64,000 nucleotides of DNA from Exophiala sp. HKRS030 (GCA_023897205.1 JAHWDD010000004.1:1302001-1366000); one strand, 5' to 3'. Shown: positions 45,283 through 57,238, counted from the first letter of the stretch. The notes: generated from the sequence alone by a model not told the origin. Program-made: numbers and translations.

Positions 45283-46444
45283 TGCCACCTCCCTCAAATC
45301 ATTCCAATTCGACTGAAAGTGGTGGCGGGGGCTGTACAAATTTCGTGTCTTGACGTTTTCGGGGTCTGGGGTTTTCAAGCATAGCATGGGCGTTGTGTGT
45401 GTGTGTGATTTCCTTCTTGGGGTTTGGAGTACCACCATGACATGCTCCGTATTGTTATTATAAAGTTACATGGTTTCAAGGACGCATTTCATTTGTTACG
45501 AACAACATCAACATCGATTGGAGCCGCGAGAAAAAGAGACGAGTTTGCCGTCGAATTGAGTTGGGGGCCAGGGTGGGCAAGAGCAGCGCAACCCGAGGCA
45601 AGAAATTACCTATCTGCCTAGGTACACACTGTTGGACGGGCACAGTGTCAGTAGGTAGGAAGAGAAGAGCACTCTTTTTTTTCCGCTTCAGCAAGCGAGT
45701 ATGAAAATACAGTACAATACTTATCTCATCAAAAGAGGTACAAGTCTACCGGGTCCCGCGAAACTCGGTATTTGTCTACTATACGTACGTCACGTCAAAG
45801 CCGCGTCAATCCGGCAACGCTCAGACCACCGCGTCTTAATGGATATTCGTTGCCAGTGACCGCCGGAGCATCCGAACGAGGAGGAGTTGAAGATTAGAGG
45901 TGGGAAGACCATCATACTCCACACCGTATTTTGCCTGGGATAAGGTAATCCTTTGCAAGAGACAAGCAAAGGCTGTGTGTGCCAGGTGTATTGAGCAGTG
46001 TAACGTTCTAGCTCACATCATCCCTCGATAGTTCCTGGACGGGGATTGAAGAATGTTCATGGCTGTGATGTGTTGGGCGTGAAAGATGTTGCTACCATTC
46101 CCATGTCATGACCTCGATGGAGAGGCACGGGAACACACGATTTGATTCTTGATCATTCTCCTTTAGATTCATGACACTTGCCAGAGAGTATTGGATATTC
46201 TGCGAATCTGCCTCGTTACCTGCTTACTTACCCACCAAAGGAGGTAGTGACTGGGACGGTGACGATGGTGAAGATCAAGTTCCTTGTGAATCATGCCTGT
46301 GGTAGGTGAAGGATAAAAGAGCAGTTTCTCCGATCACTTCCTTCGGGTTTGCTGTGAACATGAACCCCCAAAGATTTCAACTTCTTTCTCTTTCTCTTCT
46401 GACTCGAGTCAACCCGAGTCAACATTTCAAGATTGCCACAGATC
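45283..46444. other. Intergenic region
   Basis: 1.16 kb between the 80-residue gene and the BTB gene. A short GT run lies near 45395-45407. No coding frame or RNA gene recognised. Confidence 0.5.
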
Positions 46445-47477
46445 ATGGGAAACATACCCCAAGGCATGGGTAAGAATCCACAAGTTTGTGGTAGCAAACT
46501 TCAAGCGGTGGATAACAACACAACAGCCACTGGTAACAAATTTCAAGCCACGAATAACAATCCTCAAGCCATGGATAACAATCCTCAAGCCACGAATAAC
46601 AATCCTCAAGCCATGGATAACAACCCCAAAGCCACTGGCAACAAGCCCCAAGTCAGTAGTGACAATCTACAAGCCGTCGGTCACAGCCCAGAAGCCATCA
46701 ATGCCGGTCCACAAACCATTGACGACAAAGTTTCTGCCGCCCCGGCACGAAGTCGCAAAACGACCAAGTAAGGAAAGCAACCTCCTTTGGTAACTCTTCG
46801 CATGCTGACTGGACAATAGCTTCACAGGATCAGAGATCGTCACTATACTTGTCGATGTTGATGAAGTGGAATACTACCATCACAAAGACAAGTTGATCTC
46901 CAAATCCCCCTTTTTCGCGGCTTGTCTTGCTTCGGGCATGAAAGAGGCTCAGACCAAGAGAGTCAAGCTCCCCGAGGAAGACGTGGAGGCCTTTGACTGC
47001 TTTGCGGATTGGATCTATGAAGGGTCTTTGCCAAACATCTCGATCGGAGAGCCGGTGAATTCGACGATGAAAGCCTGGATCCTTGCCGAAAAACTCTGCA
47101 TGCCAAAGTGGCAGAACGCATTGGTTGATCACTTGGGTCACATCTTCACCTACCATGCCGAGGTGAAGGCCTCGCAGATAGCTTGGGTCGGTGAAAACGT
47201 ACCTACGTCGAGCATGCTGTCGAAGTTCATGATGGACTATTTCGCATATCAACTTGCCAAGAGCACCAGCTCCTATCAGCAGAAGGATCAGGACTCGGGA
47301 GAATCGGTGTTTGACGAGGAGATTTGGTCGGCGATGACAACGTCCACTGTGGGAAATCGGTTGATGTTGAATGCTGTCAATATCGCGCGGAATCCAAGGG
47401 CCTCTGACCCGAAATATAGACCACAGGACTACCACGTTTCAACGGTGTCCAGATGTCGTGAGGCAAAGAAAGGTTGA
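46445..47477 (+). CDS. BTB/POZ-domain protein with N-terminal heptad repeats
   Basis: Two exons, 46445-46767 and 46820-47477, join AA|C, giving 326 residues. Residues 1-100 are about a dozen degenerate seven-residue repeats with pattern A-x-x-N-N-P-Q, almost free of hydrophobic residues and surely disordered. The BTB domain starts right after the intron: NFTGSEIVTILVDVDEVEYY, HHKDKLISKSPFFAACLASG, VKLPEEDVEAFDCFADWIYEG, ending about residue 200. A C-terminal helical region closes with PQDYHVST, the kind of YHV ending seen in fungal BTB proteins. BTB domains mediate dimerisation or Cullin-3 binding. Fungi carry many such orphan BTB proteins, and the specific role is unknown. The repeats lie entirely in exon 1 and look like a recent minisatellite expansion. 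Confidence 0.75.
46460..46741 (+). repeat. 21-bp coding minisatellite (heptad repeat)
   Basis: Within exon 1 of the BTB gene a 21-base unit encoding A-x-x-N-N-P-Q repeats about 12 times. The central copies around 46545-46630 are nearly identical (alternating ACGAATAAC and ATGGATAAC starts), while the outer copies have drifted. Confidence 0.85.
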
Positions 47478-48175
47478 GAGTCGCTGCTAGACAGCCGCCG
47501 GGATACGAGGGTTGAATTGGAAAACATTGTCAAGCACTGGCATCGGTTGAGATACGATAGCATGACAGCAATGGACGAAACTGCAGTGGGCAGTCAGAGC
47601 ACATAGATGATGAACACACTCACAAATTAAGAAATACTGCAAGATAGTTTCTTCCATTCCAAGCCTTTCTTAAGAGAAGATAGATTGGTCGTTGCTGTAC
47701 GGAGTACTCCTTATGTCTATGGGTGATGTTGACTATGGGGGTTTCCGACTTTGCCGTTTCTTTCGGCCGTGGTTGTCATTGCCCCGTCTCCGATTGGCCA
47801 ATTCCTTTCCTTGTGTCTCTGTTGATTTTCGTGCCCAGCGTCTAATCTTCACGGCCTACATCATTCAACATTGCACATCACTTTTGTCCTCTCCTCGTAT
47901 GACTTTTGTTGCATCACAAGGTGTCTGGCGTATAGCATACAGTATAGCACATCTTTTGGCAAACACACCTCGAATCCCCAATCGCGCCTTTTTACGACTT
48001 TGACGAAGTTATCTCGCGAGCACCCCCGAACCCTTTCGTCAGCGCCCGCGATAGCCACCTGATTCAGCAAACAAATTCCTACTTGGAGCGATATATGAAA
48101 GAGAACCTCTGATATCACACTTGATTGATATCTTGTGCCTTCTTGCATCCGTCAAAAAAGCCAAAAAGAAGAGTC
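47478..48175. other. Intergenic region
   Basis: About 700 bases after the BTB gene. It holds a TACGGAGTA 9-mer at 47698-47706 and no gene-like frame. Confidence 0.45.
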
Positions 48176-48406
48176 ATGGCTCGCATCTCACGCTTCTTCG
48201 CGTATCTGCACTCCCTCCTTATTCAAGTGCCTCAACACGGCTACCACAACATCTCACGCGTGATCCAACCGCAAATGCGTCATCTTTCGGAAGGGTTCAC
48301 GGCCAACTCTTCGAGTCGTATGATAAACAAGGGTATTGAGCTGCGGCCGATGAAGCCGAAGGAGACCGTGTCGAAACGGCCAGAGATGTCGAAACCTCAA
48401 GAGTGA
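48176..48406 (+). CDS. Possible small ORF, 76 residues, uncertain
   Basis: The frame starting MARISRFFAYLHSLLIQVPQ is basic and amphipathic at the N-terminus and ends in a Lys/Pro/Glu-rich tail (RPMKPKETVSKRPEMSKPQE). The start could serve as a mitochondrial presequence. I recognise no family and see no intron. Length and composition are compatible with chance. Listed as a candidate only. Confidence 0.25.
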   Translation: MARISRFFAYLHSLLIQVPQHGYHNISRVIQPQMRHLSEGFTANSSSRMINKGIELRPMKPKETVSKRPEMSKPQE

Positions 48407-48892
48407 TGCTGTCGGACGTGTACGCGGAAATAAATAATAAAAGACACAGCACACTGGAACACATTCAAGACTTGGTGTAAGAGGGTAGCAATGGGGAAGA
48501 GCATGCTCGGGAACATACCTTCCAATACCGAGATGTGTGCAGTGTACACAACACACTTTGGGGGGATTTTGGAAGCATCAATTTCTCTATTCGATTCGCC
48601 CTTTCAGACCCATACTCTCTGTGGCAGGAGACACAGAGATTGGTGTTTGGATGCTCGTTCTTCAAGACACATTCACCACCAGTGTGACCGTTCTCCTTCC
48701 GTCAACATCAATCAGCACTCCAATTTCTTCGAGCTTGTCTGCTCCGGTTGCAGTGAAAGTTGCAGCTACATATCTGGAACGGACGAACCCCGATTTGAAT
48801 ACCTTGTGGCCGGTCTCCATTCTGGTACTTGTTGCGCGAGATTGCGCCTGCCACGACTCACGCCTATCGTCGCATTGGAAGAGCCAAGCTGC

Positions 48893-49171
48893 TCATTTTG
48901 GATCTGGAACGTAATACTCCTCGACTTGATGTGCTGGGCTTTCCTCCGGGGTGCTTTTTGCAATGTCGATAACGGCCCAAAGTATCCAAGTCGAAACCGC
49001 GGGGTTGGCCAACAGCATCTTGATCTCATCAACATGATTGAGTCCTCTGTATCTGTCAGAATGGATAGCAATGGCCCAGGTATATTGGTCCATCACCAAA
49101 GAAAAGAGATTGCTAGACTCGTCAACATGCTTGGTCGTCGTCATCGGATGGACCAGAACATGTAGGGTCAT
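48893..49171 (-). pseudogene. Possible relic of a BTB-protein C-terminal domain
   Basis: A 92-codon minus-strand frame reads SSNLFSLVMDQYTWAIAIHS, then HVDEIKMLLANPAVSTWILW, AVIDIAKSTPEESPAHQVEEYYVPD. This resembles the C-terminal helical part of fungal BTB/POZ proteins, including the order of blocks in the BTB gene at 46445-47477 (MMDYFAYQLA, then FDEEIWSAM, then YHV). No BTB core can be found upstream on the same strand in any frame to about 49800. It may be a decayed or truncated paralogue in opposite orientation. Similarity was judged by eye and is weak. Confidence 0.35.
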
Positions 49172-50164
49172 CGGAAGAGCAGGTACTCATCCTGTTGTCG
49201 TCGGCCATTGTCGTAGTGGTGACGATTGATTGTCGAGAGCAATGAGGAATGATGGATTTTCTCGCGATCGGATGCGGATCCATGGTCTAAAATCCCACGA
49301 AATTGAGGTGTGCATGAAATGTTACTTTTGAACCAGAATGCGGTGACACGACGCATGTCCAAATCTGAAGATTGTTACTTTGACATGATATACCCTGCCA
49401 CTGGAAAACATTTGCTGTAAACCAGTATTCACCATGTACCGCTTGTCTGCTTTGCAAGTTTTCCATGGAGGAGGCATTGAGGTTTTCCATTGACATCTCT
49501 AGAGTATTTCCTGATCGGTTCGAGGGCAAGGCAACAAACACTCGGTTGCACTCGATCGGCAATGATGAGACATTGTATGGTGAGATGGGAGTCTTGACAG
49601 GCTTCTGGTGTAGTTACAACATTGGATATGTACCTATTATCTAGAAGACCATAGAGAACAATGGTACTTAGGTAGGTACAAGCCCCCATACGACGTACCA
49701 CCCCGGTACTCTGTTTACTTCTCCGTATGTAGAACATGTACATCGAAGTCATTAGAAAGGATCATCGACTGCGAAAGCACTTGCTTCGACTTTGTGTTTC
49801 ATATTCTCTTCATTTCGAGGGTACGTTACAGCATGGTCATGGTGATAAGAGATAGACTCGACTCCTTGTCCTACCTGACCTATTTGGGTTTTTCAATACA
49901 ACTTTCTCCCCCTTGCCCAGAGGATATGTTGTCAAACATTTTCCAACACTCTGTCAACTTTCAAAATCACAGTTCATTCTCGGGGGTTTTGTGCTTCTGC
50001 TTTCCAAATTCATTATCCTCCCCCCCCTCCCCCCCCCTGATTCCCTTCGGTTGTGTCCACGTGGTATATATTTATAGTTGTCTTTTTAGAAGGAAGATCA
50101 CAGATGCGGTCCTCCCCCTCACTTAGTCCTCAGACTTGACTTGGGTCCGGTGAGTAGTAGTAGA
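49172..50164. other. Intergenic region downstream of isocitrate lyase
   Basis: Almost 1 kb with no gene supported. Contains a poly-C tract (50018-50037) and the T/A-rich 3' flank of the isocitrate lyase gene. Confidence 0.45.
50018..50037. repeat. Poly-C tract
   Basis: Nearly pure cytosine run broken by single T residues, just downstream of the isocitrate lyase stop. Confidence 0.9.
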
Positions 50165-51957
50165 TCAATGGAATTGATCCTCCGTCACACCTTTACCCAT
50201 GGCGCTCGTGCTGCTCACGCCGCCCGTGACCATTTTCAGGAGGTTGTCGACGTAGTTGGCGCCGCTCCACTTCTGGTGGGTGACGACGTCGACCTTGTTC
50301 TGCATCTCGGGCTCCTGGATGAGTTCGCCGTAGGCGCGCATGCCGCGCTTCGCAAAGGCCTTGGCGAAGGTGTCGGAGATCAAGGCGGTCGAGTGCAGGC
50401 CGGCCAGGGTGATGAACTGCCAGCAGTAACCCAACTCGGCCAGCCGTTGGATGTAGGTCTCCTGGTCCTTGGCCGCCATGGCCGCCTTCCAGTTGAAACT
50501 CGGCGAGAGGTTGTACGCGAGTCTGGACGGTGACACACACACACAAGTCAGCAAAATGACGTTCCGAGGAACGACGGCAAAACACACGAAAAACGCGACG
50601 CGAAAGGACAGGCAGAGGGACGTACTTTTGTTCGGGCCACACGGCGTGCACACCGTCGGCAAACTCTTGGGCTTGGGCGTAATCTGGCAACTTGCTCTCC
50701 ATCCAGATCATGTCGGCGTAGGGTGCGTAGGCGATGGCGCGGTTGACGGCGCACTGGCAGCCGCCCTGGTACCGGTAGTAACCTTCCCGGGTGCGGGGGG
50801 CGTCCCAGTCGAAGTAGACGTCGACGCCCGTCAGGCCCTTGGCGATGGCGCGGCACTCGCCGTTGCTCTTGCCCTTGCTGGCGGCCTTGTACTTGGCGAC
50901 GAGGCCCTGCTTGTCGACGTGCACGCCGGCGTTGATGGCGTCGACGACGGCGTCGTCGAAGAGCTTCAGGCCGCACTGGGAGATCCACGAGTCCTCGATG
51001 GCCTGGAGCTGGTCGCCGTTCTTGCCGGCCTGCTCGGCGGCCACCATCAGGTCGTTGAGGGGCTGGAGGTCCTTGTTGGTGCTGCCGAGGATGAAGGCGT
51101 GGTCGCGGTGGTCGATGGTGGTGGTGATGAGCGTGGCCGCCTCCGAGTCGGTGCGGGCCACGGCCAGCAGGTCGACGCCCATGATGTCGGCCTGCGCCCG
51201 GATGGCCACGAGCCGGTTGATGTGCTCCGAGATGGGCACGAGGACCTTGCCCGCCATGTGCCCGCACTTCTTGGTCCCGGGCGCCTGGTCCTCGATGTGG
51301 ATGCCCGCCGCGCCCTTTTCGACGAACAGCTTGGTCAGCTTCATCACCGCCGTCAGACCGCCGTGGCCGGTGTCGGCGTCGGCGATGATCGGCCGGAGGT
51401 AGTCCACGTTCGGCGCGGAGCCCCTCTTGTCCTTGGGGGTGGTGAGGCGCTCCTCGCGCTGCTTCCGGTCGTGGAACAACTGGGCCATGAAGAGGTGCTG
51501 GACCTTGTTGGGCACGGTGTTCATGGGGTAGTCGGCCAAATCGGGGGAGGGTTCGTCGGTCGACGAGGCCGTGGACGAGGACTGCCATCCCGAAACGTAG
51601 ACGGTGTCGAGGTACTTGTTCATCTGGGTGAGCATGGTGGGCTCGAGGCAGCCATAGGTGGCCGAAGCGGTTTTGGTCTGTCGGATTGCAAGTGTCTTGT
51701 CAGTTTTCTTCTCTTCTTGTTCATTCAGAGGGACCGAGGGTTTGCAAACGTACGGCAAAGCGGTTCTCAATCAACTTCCACAGCTTCTTGGCCTGGGTAT
51801 TGCTGGGGTATTCGATCTTGATGGTGCCTCGCTTTTGCACAATCTGTTCGGCGGTAAATGGTCTCTTGGTGTAGCGCCATCTTGAGTCGCTCCACCACTT
51901 CTTTACAGCCTCTACATCTTGGAGATATTGCTGCTCTTCCTGGTCAAGGGAACCCAT
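50165..51957 (-). CDS. icl1: Isocitrate lyase
   Basis: Three exons, 51957-51754, 51677-50626 and 50522-50165, give 537 residues. The start [20 protein letters not shown] and [20 protein letters not shown] match fungal isocitrate lyases. The catalytic loop KKCGHM is at about 204-209, preceded by the metal/substrate region [11 protein letters not shown] and [12 protein letters not shown]; the C-terminus ends [12 protein letters not shown]. The enzyme splits isocitrate into glyoxylate and succinate, the first committed step of the glyoxylate bypass, in peroxisomes/glyoxysomes of filamentous fungi, and is needed for growth on acetate, fatty acids and ethanol. No SKL-type signal is seen at the C-terminus. 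Exons 2 and 3 are GC-rich, as in highly expressed genes, producing large antisense open frames. Intron 2 carries a GT microsatellite near 50531-50545. Confidence 0.97.
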
Positions 51958-53376
51958 CTTGTGTGTGGAGGTAGTAAGTAGCTACAAAAGATACTTGTGC
52001 GCGTGTAGGAGTGGTCCTTTTGTCGTTTTCTCTCTCTTCACGCAGACTCACAACGAGAGCGTCATATAAGAATACACCGAGATATAGAAGCACAGAGACA
52101 CAACACAACCCACCAACAATTGAGTGGAGAGTAGAGCAGGATACAAATATAGTCGTCGGAAGAGAAAGGAAGTTCCAAAAAAACAGTCATACGAGGAAGA
52201 CATGGCCTCCAGTTTAAGTAAAAGCACAGCAACCCGGCCATGAGGCAAAAGTGGCTGGCTGGCGCATGCTGAGTGGTTCGAGCACTGGCAATTGGGCCCC
52301 ATCCATCTCCGATGACAAGGGACATGACACCGAGGAAGCACGTACCCATCAGATCATGATTGACGCATTCGGCCAAGCTTAGGATGCTGATGGGTAGTCT
52401 GGCTATGAGTTATCCCGGGCCAAGGGCGGAAGAAGAGAGGAGGGAGGAAGAGCGGCGCACAGGCATTGGCTATTCCCAAGGAAATGACTGGGGAAGAAGC
52501 CGGGCTGGAGGAGGCGACGTGCAGCAAAGTGCGTACTGTAAAGAGCACGAGACGATTTCGGTAGAGGATCGGCTTCTCTGGGGAAAGGAAAAATGGCAAG
52601 TCGAAAAATGGGAGCAGAAATGCATGTGGAAATGACGTCCATTTGATTCTCTCCGTTCACCCGTTGCCATGCCCTTTTCTTCCACTCCCTGCAGCTTTTG
52701 TAGGTTGTAGACACCTCCTGTGAAGTTCTATACACTTGGTAAACGTCTTCTATGTTTTCCTTGCTTCTCTAATGCTCGTTTACTGTCTTTCTACGCTTCG
52801 TTGCTAGTTTCATTCCACCGAGAACTCACGAACCAAAATGCGTACCTCGGCACATATCACGTGATTTGTCGCTCTGCCGGAAAGGGAAAGGTCTGGATTC
52901 GATGTGACTCACGAGGATTATTCGGAACCGACTTCGACAGATTCAAAAGTCACCGATCATGAAGCCGTCAGAAGTACCTCCGTATCAACCTCGACATCTT
53001 TGATACTCGTACCGAAGACATCGACGATGATGGTGATGATGGTGATGATGGTGATGATGGTGATAATGATTGCTCGCAAGAACGCTAGCAATATATACAT
53101 AGAGTGCTCTGGAAACATGGCCAAGGTACTTCACACACACCGCACGTAGCCACAACATACCCCCCAACACCGGCCCATCATTGCATTGAGACTCGGTGGC
53201 CTCGAAATGCTGAAGTAGAAATCCGCAACGCCACCCATAATTGCATCTGGGCCCTTCGATGTCGGTAATCTACTGTCCTGGAACTTTCGCAAAGAATAAT
53301 GCACCTAAAAAGGATACTGCGTATCACATCAGCCATACCCGTGGCAATACTTCCGGATCCTCCCGACCAGCCACCA
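51958..53376. other. Intergenic region and isocitrate lyase promoter
   Basis: 1.4 kb between the 3' end of trehalase and the start of isocitrate lyase, both on the minus strand. It holds a GATGATGGT minisatellite at 53026-53061. No gene recognised, and acetate- or glucose-response elements were not assigned. Confidence 0.45.
53026..53061. repeat. (GATGATGGT)4 minisatellite
   Basis: Four exact nine-base units, followed by a degenerate copy, in the 3' flank of the trehalase gene. Confidence 0.9.
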
Positions 53377-55891
53377 TCATGCACCCTGCTCGGATCCGGA
53401 AAGTATGGCCAGGTCAGCCTCATCTGCGGAATCAGGTCTTGACTCATCGGAGCCCTCCTGAATCATATCGTTCAAATCGCCGAGGTCGATCTGTGTGGCT
53501 TTGGCAAATGTTTCCCACGGAGTTAGAGTACCCAGGGCTCGTTTCATATGCATCGGGATAAACGATAGTCCGTATACATAGCTGGCATTGACCCAACCGA
53601 AGCTGTCAACTGTTAGCACACGCTCACCCACAACCTTTTGGTACAACAGAGTGTACTCACCCTTCCCTGGGCACACCTTTGAAGTCGGCGCCTTGGTTAC
53701 CATATTCTGCCTCAACTTTGTGTGGATCGAGCTCACGAGTCACGTTGTACTTCTCTACGACCACACCGTTGAAGTCAACAAATGCTTTGGTCACCATGTA
53801 CAACCATTTGTACGCCAGTCGCTGTGCCTCCTCAATGTATCCATATTTGATCAAGCCACCCCATGCCAGAATCTGCTGAGGAGCCCAACCGAAGGGATAG
53901 TCCCATTGGCGATTGGGACGATCAAGTCCGACTTCGCCGCGAGAAGCCTCTGTGCCGGAAACCAACCCTCCAAAGCAATCAAATTTGGGAAGTGCATTCA
54001 GAACCAAGGCAGCGGCTTGTCGTGGTGATGCACATACTGCCCACATGGCCCAGAATGTCGTCGCGCTTTCGTAGTCGGTGCGCTTCTTGTTGACAGTATC
54101 ATAGTCAAAGTACATTCCCTTGGCTTCGTTCCAGAAGTATTTGTCCATTCGAGCCCGGCGCAATTTAGCACGACGCTCCCAGGTGGCAGAAGTCTCCACG
54201 GTGTCGTTCTTATTGGCCTCGCATCGGAACTCCTCAGGCATACTCAGCTTATTTTGAAAATGCTTTCGAATGCACCAAGCGATGTCGCACTCATACTTGT
54301 AGAGCAAGGAGTTCAGATCAACCGTGGCTAAGTTGGCTGCACAACCTTCAAGACGGTAGGACGTGTCATGGCCAGACTCTCGAACGGCACGATCATGAAG
54401 GAAGTACTCATCAAGCTCAGGCTCATGTACTTGCTCCTCGTTGTATGCCTTGACAAATTCCTCGAATGTCATGCCATGCTTCTTAGCATACGGGGTGAGG
54501 ATATGCACAAAGTGGGATGCCTCGGTCTCCGGAGGAACCCCCAGACCGTCGGGGCGGTAGCGCGATAGCCCTGTTGCAGGATCAAGACGAGGTGCCGACA
54601 TCCAGACGCTGTAGTATTCCTTGATAGCTGCTCGAATGGCCAGTTTCAAGAATTCCTCGGCACCGTGTTCTGATTTGATCTTGTCGTAGACCTTCAGCGC
54701 CATGTCTGTCAAAAAGGGTGGCTGAGATCGAGTCAGATAATACGACCGGTTGGCATTCAAGATCTTTCCATAATGTTGGATACAAAAGGCAAAGTTGATG
54801 ACCATAGACTTGGCGATGTCTATTTTGCCATTCTCAATGAGACCGATGGACTCCATGTAGCTGTCCCAACCGTAAAGCTCGTTGAAGCGACCGCCCGGGA
54901 CAATGAATGGCTCTCCTTTGAGTGTTTCTTTGCCGTTGATCATGGTCTTCTTCATCGCAAGTGCTAGGATACCTGGAGAATCATTCAGGCTCCGGACATA
55001 TTGCGCAGTGATTGGGCCTTCGGGGAGCCATCGGACGTCCAACCTCAACTCAGGACGGTCTTTTGCCACGTGAGTATAGTATTCAAACTGCTCCGGACAG
55101 CCACGAGGGATGTAGATACGTGGTCTAGGATCTTGGGTCCAATCTTTAGGATCGCGGCCGGCTTTCTCAATGGTGTTAGCATCGAGCGTGCGCGTCAAGT
55201 TGTTCCAGAACTCGTCTCGGATGCGACGTGAAAGACGATCCACAGGATTTTCACTGAGACGGGATCGATGTATTTTCACCACCTTTTTGCCCAAATCTTG
55301 TGCCAGAGTCAATTCTTGGAGAAGATTGCTGATCATATAATTGCCTCGAATGTCGGTCGATCGATATCCAGCGGAGGCTAGCGTGCCCAAAGTGATATGC
55401 TTTCACACAATCAGCTATTGAATATTGTGTAGAGGACATGTGGGCTTACCTTAGGGCCATTGTCCTCTATGGTGATCTGCTGGTTGTTGTCGTGGTCCTC
55501 TCTTTCTAGGAGATCCCTCAAGGTGCGCTCCACGTCCACCAAAAGCTCCTGGTGCTGTTGAGTGTGTTCATCTAGTATAGTCTGGGCTTAGTAGGTTGGT
55601 CCAGGTAGCGACAAATGTAGTACGAACCGTGACTTGTCCGACGTGCGGGATAGCTGCCTTTAGCAGAGAGGAAATTGGTTTCGCGAGCAGGTTTTATGTA
55701 CTGTCCTTCGTCAGTCGACGCACTGTTTGTTGTTGTGCAGCCCTCCTCACCGATGAGATAGCTCTGTTCCGGTTGCCCAGTAATTGATGTCTAACTGAGT
55801 CTTCATCAAAGTAAACAGAGGGGGAGGAATAAGGGTCACGCCGTTCTATAGACGAGCTTCGTCTTCGATTGTGCCCATGTGACAAGCTCAT
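53377..55891 (-). CDS. nth1: Neutral trehalase
   Basis: Five exons, 55891-55702, 55657-55628, 55571-55450, 55399-53661 and 53602-53377, give 768 residues. The regulatory N-terminus has PKA-type sites ([23 protein letters not shown]); the last is assembled from a 30-base exon. A Ca-binding-type motif ([17 protein letters not shown]) follows near residue 105. The GH37 domain has signature 1, [20 protein letters not shown], and signature 2, [12 protein letters not shown]. Neutral trehalase hydrolyses cytosolic trehalose to two glucose; in fungi it is switched on by PKA phosphorylation and 14-3-3 binding during spore germination and recovery from stress. The tiny second exon and its neighbours rest on splice-signal reading, but they restore the expected RRxS sequence. 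It lies directly upstream of isocitrate lyase, same strand. Confidence 0.93.
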
Positions 55892-57238
55892 GACCGCCGA
55901 AGTGGTCTACGATGTCAGCAGCAAGCAAAGTCAAATCCTCCCAGAGTCAATTACCAGGGTGGTGTCTGGGTATGTGGTGGGATGTGACAAGAACGCAGGC
56001 GATATTATGAGGTCGAGATTCGGGCTGACAGGGGCCACCGATGATGTCGTTTTGGACCCGCTTCAGATTTTGATCGGCTTATATCCGACGGTGGGCGTGG
56101 AGCGCCAGTGGGATTGTGACCTCGGCCCCCAGGCACACGACCACAAGGTGCGGGAGGAATACGAGAGTTGATGATTTGGCAAGAAAGTGTAAGGGATCGG
56201 ACGCGGGGTTTCGAAGGAATGGTTGAGTGGTATTGGTAAAGAATGGTAAAGAATAGTCGAAGCGGTGAGAGAGGGATTGAAGTACTGAGGCGAGGTCGAT
56301 AGGTAGTGAAGTTGACAGTGCGAGTGGTCGTCGACACGATATGTGACGAAGGGTTCGCAGAAAGGACTGTCTTGCTCGTAGTGGCTCTTGTGTACAGACG
56401 AACAATATTTCACGATGTGAGGAAGAAGTGACGATTAAGAAAGAAAGAAGAGAAAGAAGCAGGAAATTACCACTTGGGTCAGCTGGACCAAATGTTGAGA
56501 CAGCCAAAACACACAAAAAAAGGCCTCCAAGCGGTGAGGCCGATGGCTCAATAATCAACAGCCTTATCTCTGCCGACCTGGCACCAGTTTTTCCCACTCT
56601 CTCTCTCTGAATAAGTAGCATTGAGCATCAAGCATTGAGACTTGTCGAGTCAATTACATGCAGGGTCTGACAGGGGGCGATCACTGTATCTGGACATCGC
56701 ACCGCATGAGGAAATTCTCGGAGTCCGTGCTGCTATTTCTCGTAACAATGGCTCAGATATCGACAAGGCTGCGGTGTGACAGATGACAGTGGCTGTTCTT
56801 TCGTTGTACCATTCTTAGCGAGCACCAATGCATTAAGAATTGGGGGATTTTGATACTCAACAGAGCCTTGGAACCCCCACGACCGTGTAACCGTCTTAGC
56901 TCTCGCCCTTCTTACAATAGAGGGGGCTTTTTCAGACTACCCAATCAAGGCTTGTCCTAGTCAGGTTTTTTTACTCATATTGCGCCATCCGCCTACGGGG
57001 TAGTACAGTTGCACATGCCAGGCACCAAAGTGTTTTTTCCATCTTTGCACAACCGAAATCCCGAAGATCTGGGGGATCTGAATTTGGCGTCTTAGCACTA
57101 CGGCAGGCACCTCGAATGGCTTTTGTGCGGCAATTGGTCTCTGTCATGCCAATTGTACTCGGCACATGTACCTAGGTACCTCAAGTACCTAGCCTGTACT
57201 GAGTTTCTGTATACAGATATATCAGATACTCCATCTTT
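55892..57238. other. Intergenic region and trehalase promoter
   Basis: 1.35 kb. The minus strand is C/T-rich from about 56170 to 56620, probably the trehalase leader. AGGGGG words that could act as stress-response (STRE-like) sites occur near 56670 and 56920. A perfect 12-base palindrome GTACCTAGGTAC lies at 57168-57179. No gene recognised. Confidence 0.4.

Noticed and set aside
48491..49165. 224-codon plus-strand frame
   Set aside because: Cys/Ser/His-rich sequence without domain pattern; the opposite strand over part of it resembles a BTB C-terminus instead.
50469..51821. 450-codon plus-strand frame and a long minus-strand alternate frame at the isocitrate lyase locus
   Set aside because: Both are by-products of the GC-rich codon bias of isocitrate lyase, and neither has domain-like sequence.
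56079..56621. 180-codon minus-strand frame upstream of trehalase
   Set aside because: Falls in the pyrimidine-rich trehalase leader; composition explains the Ser/Leu/Pro content.
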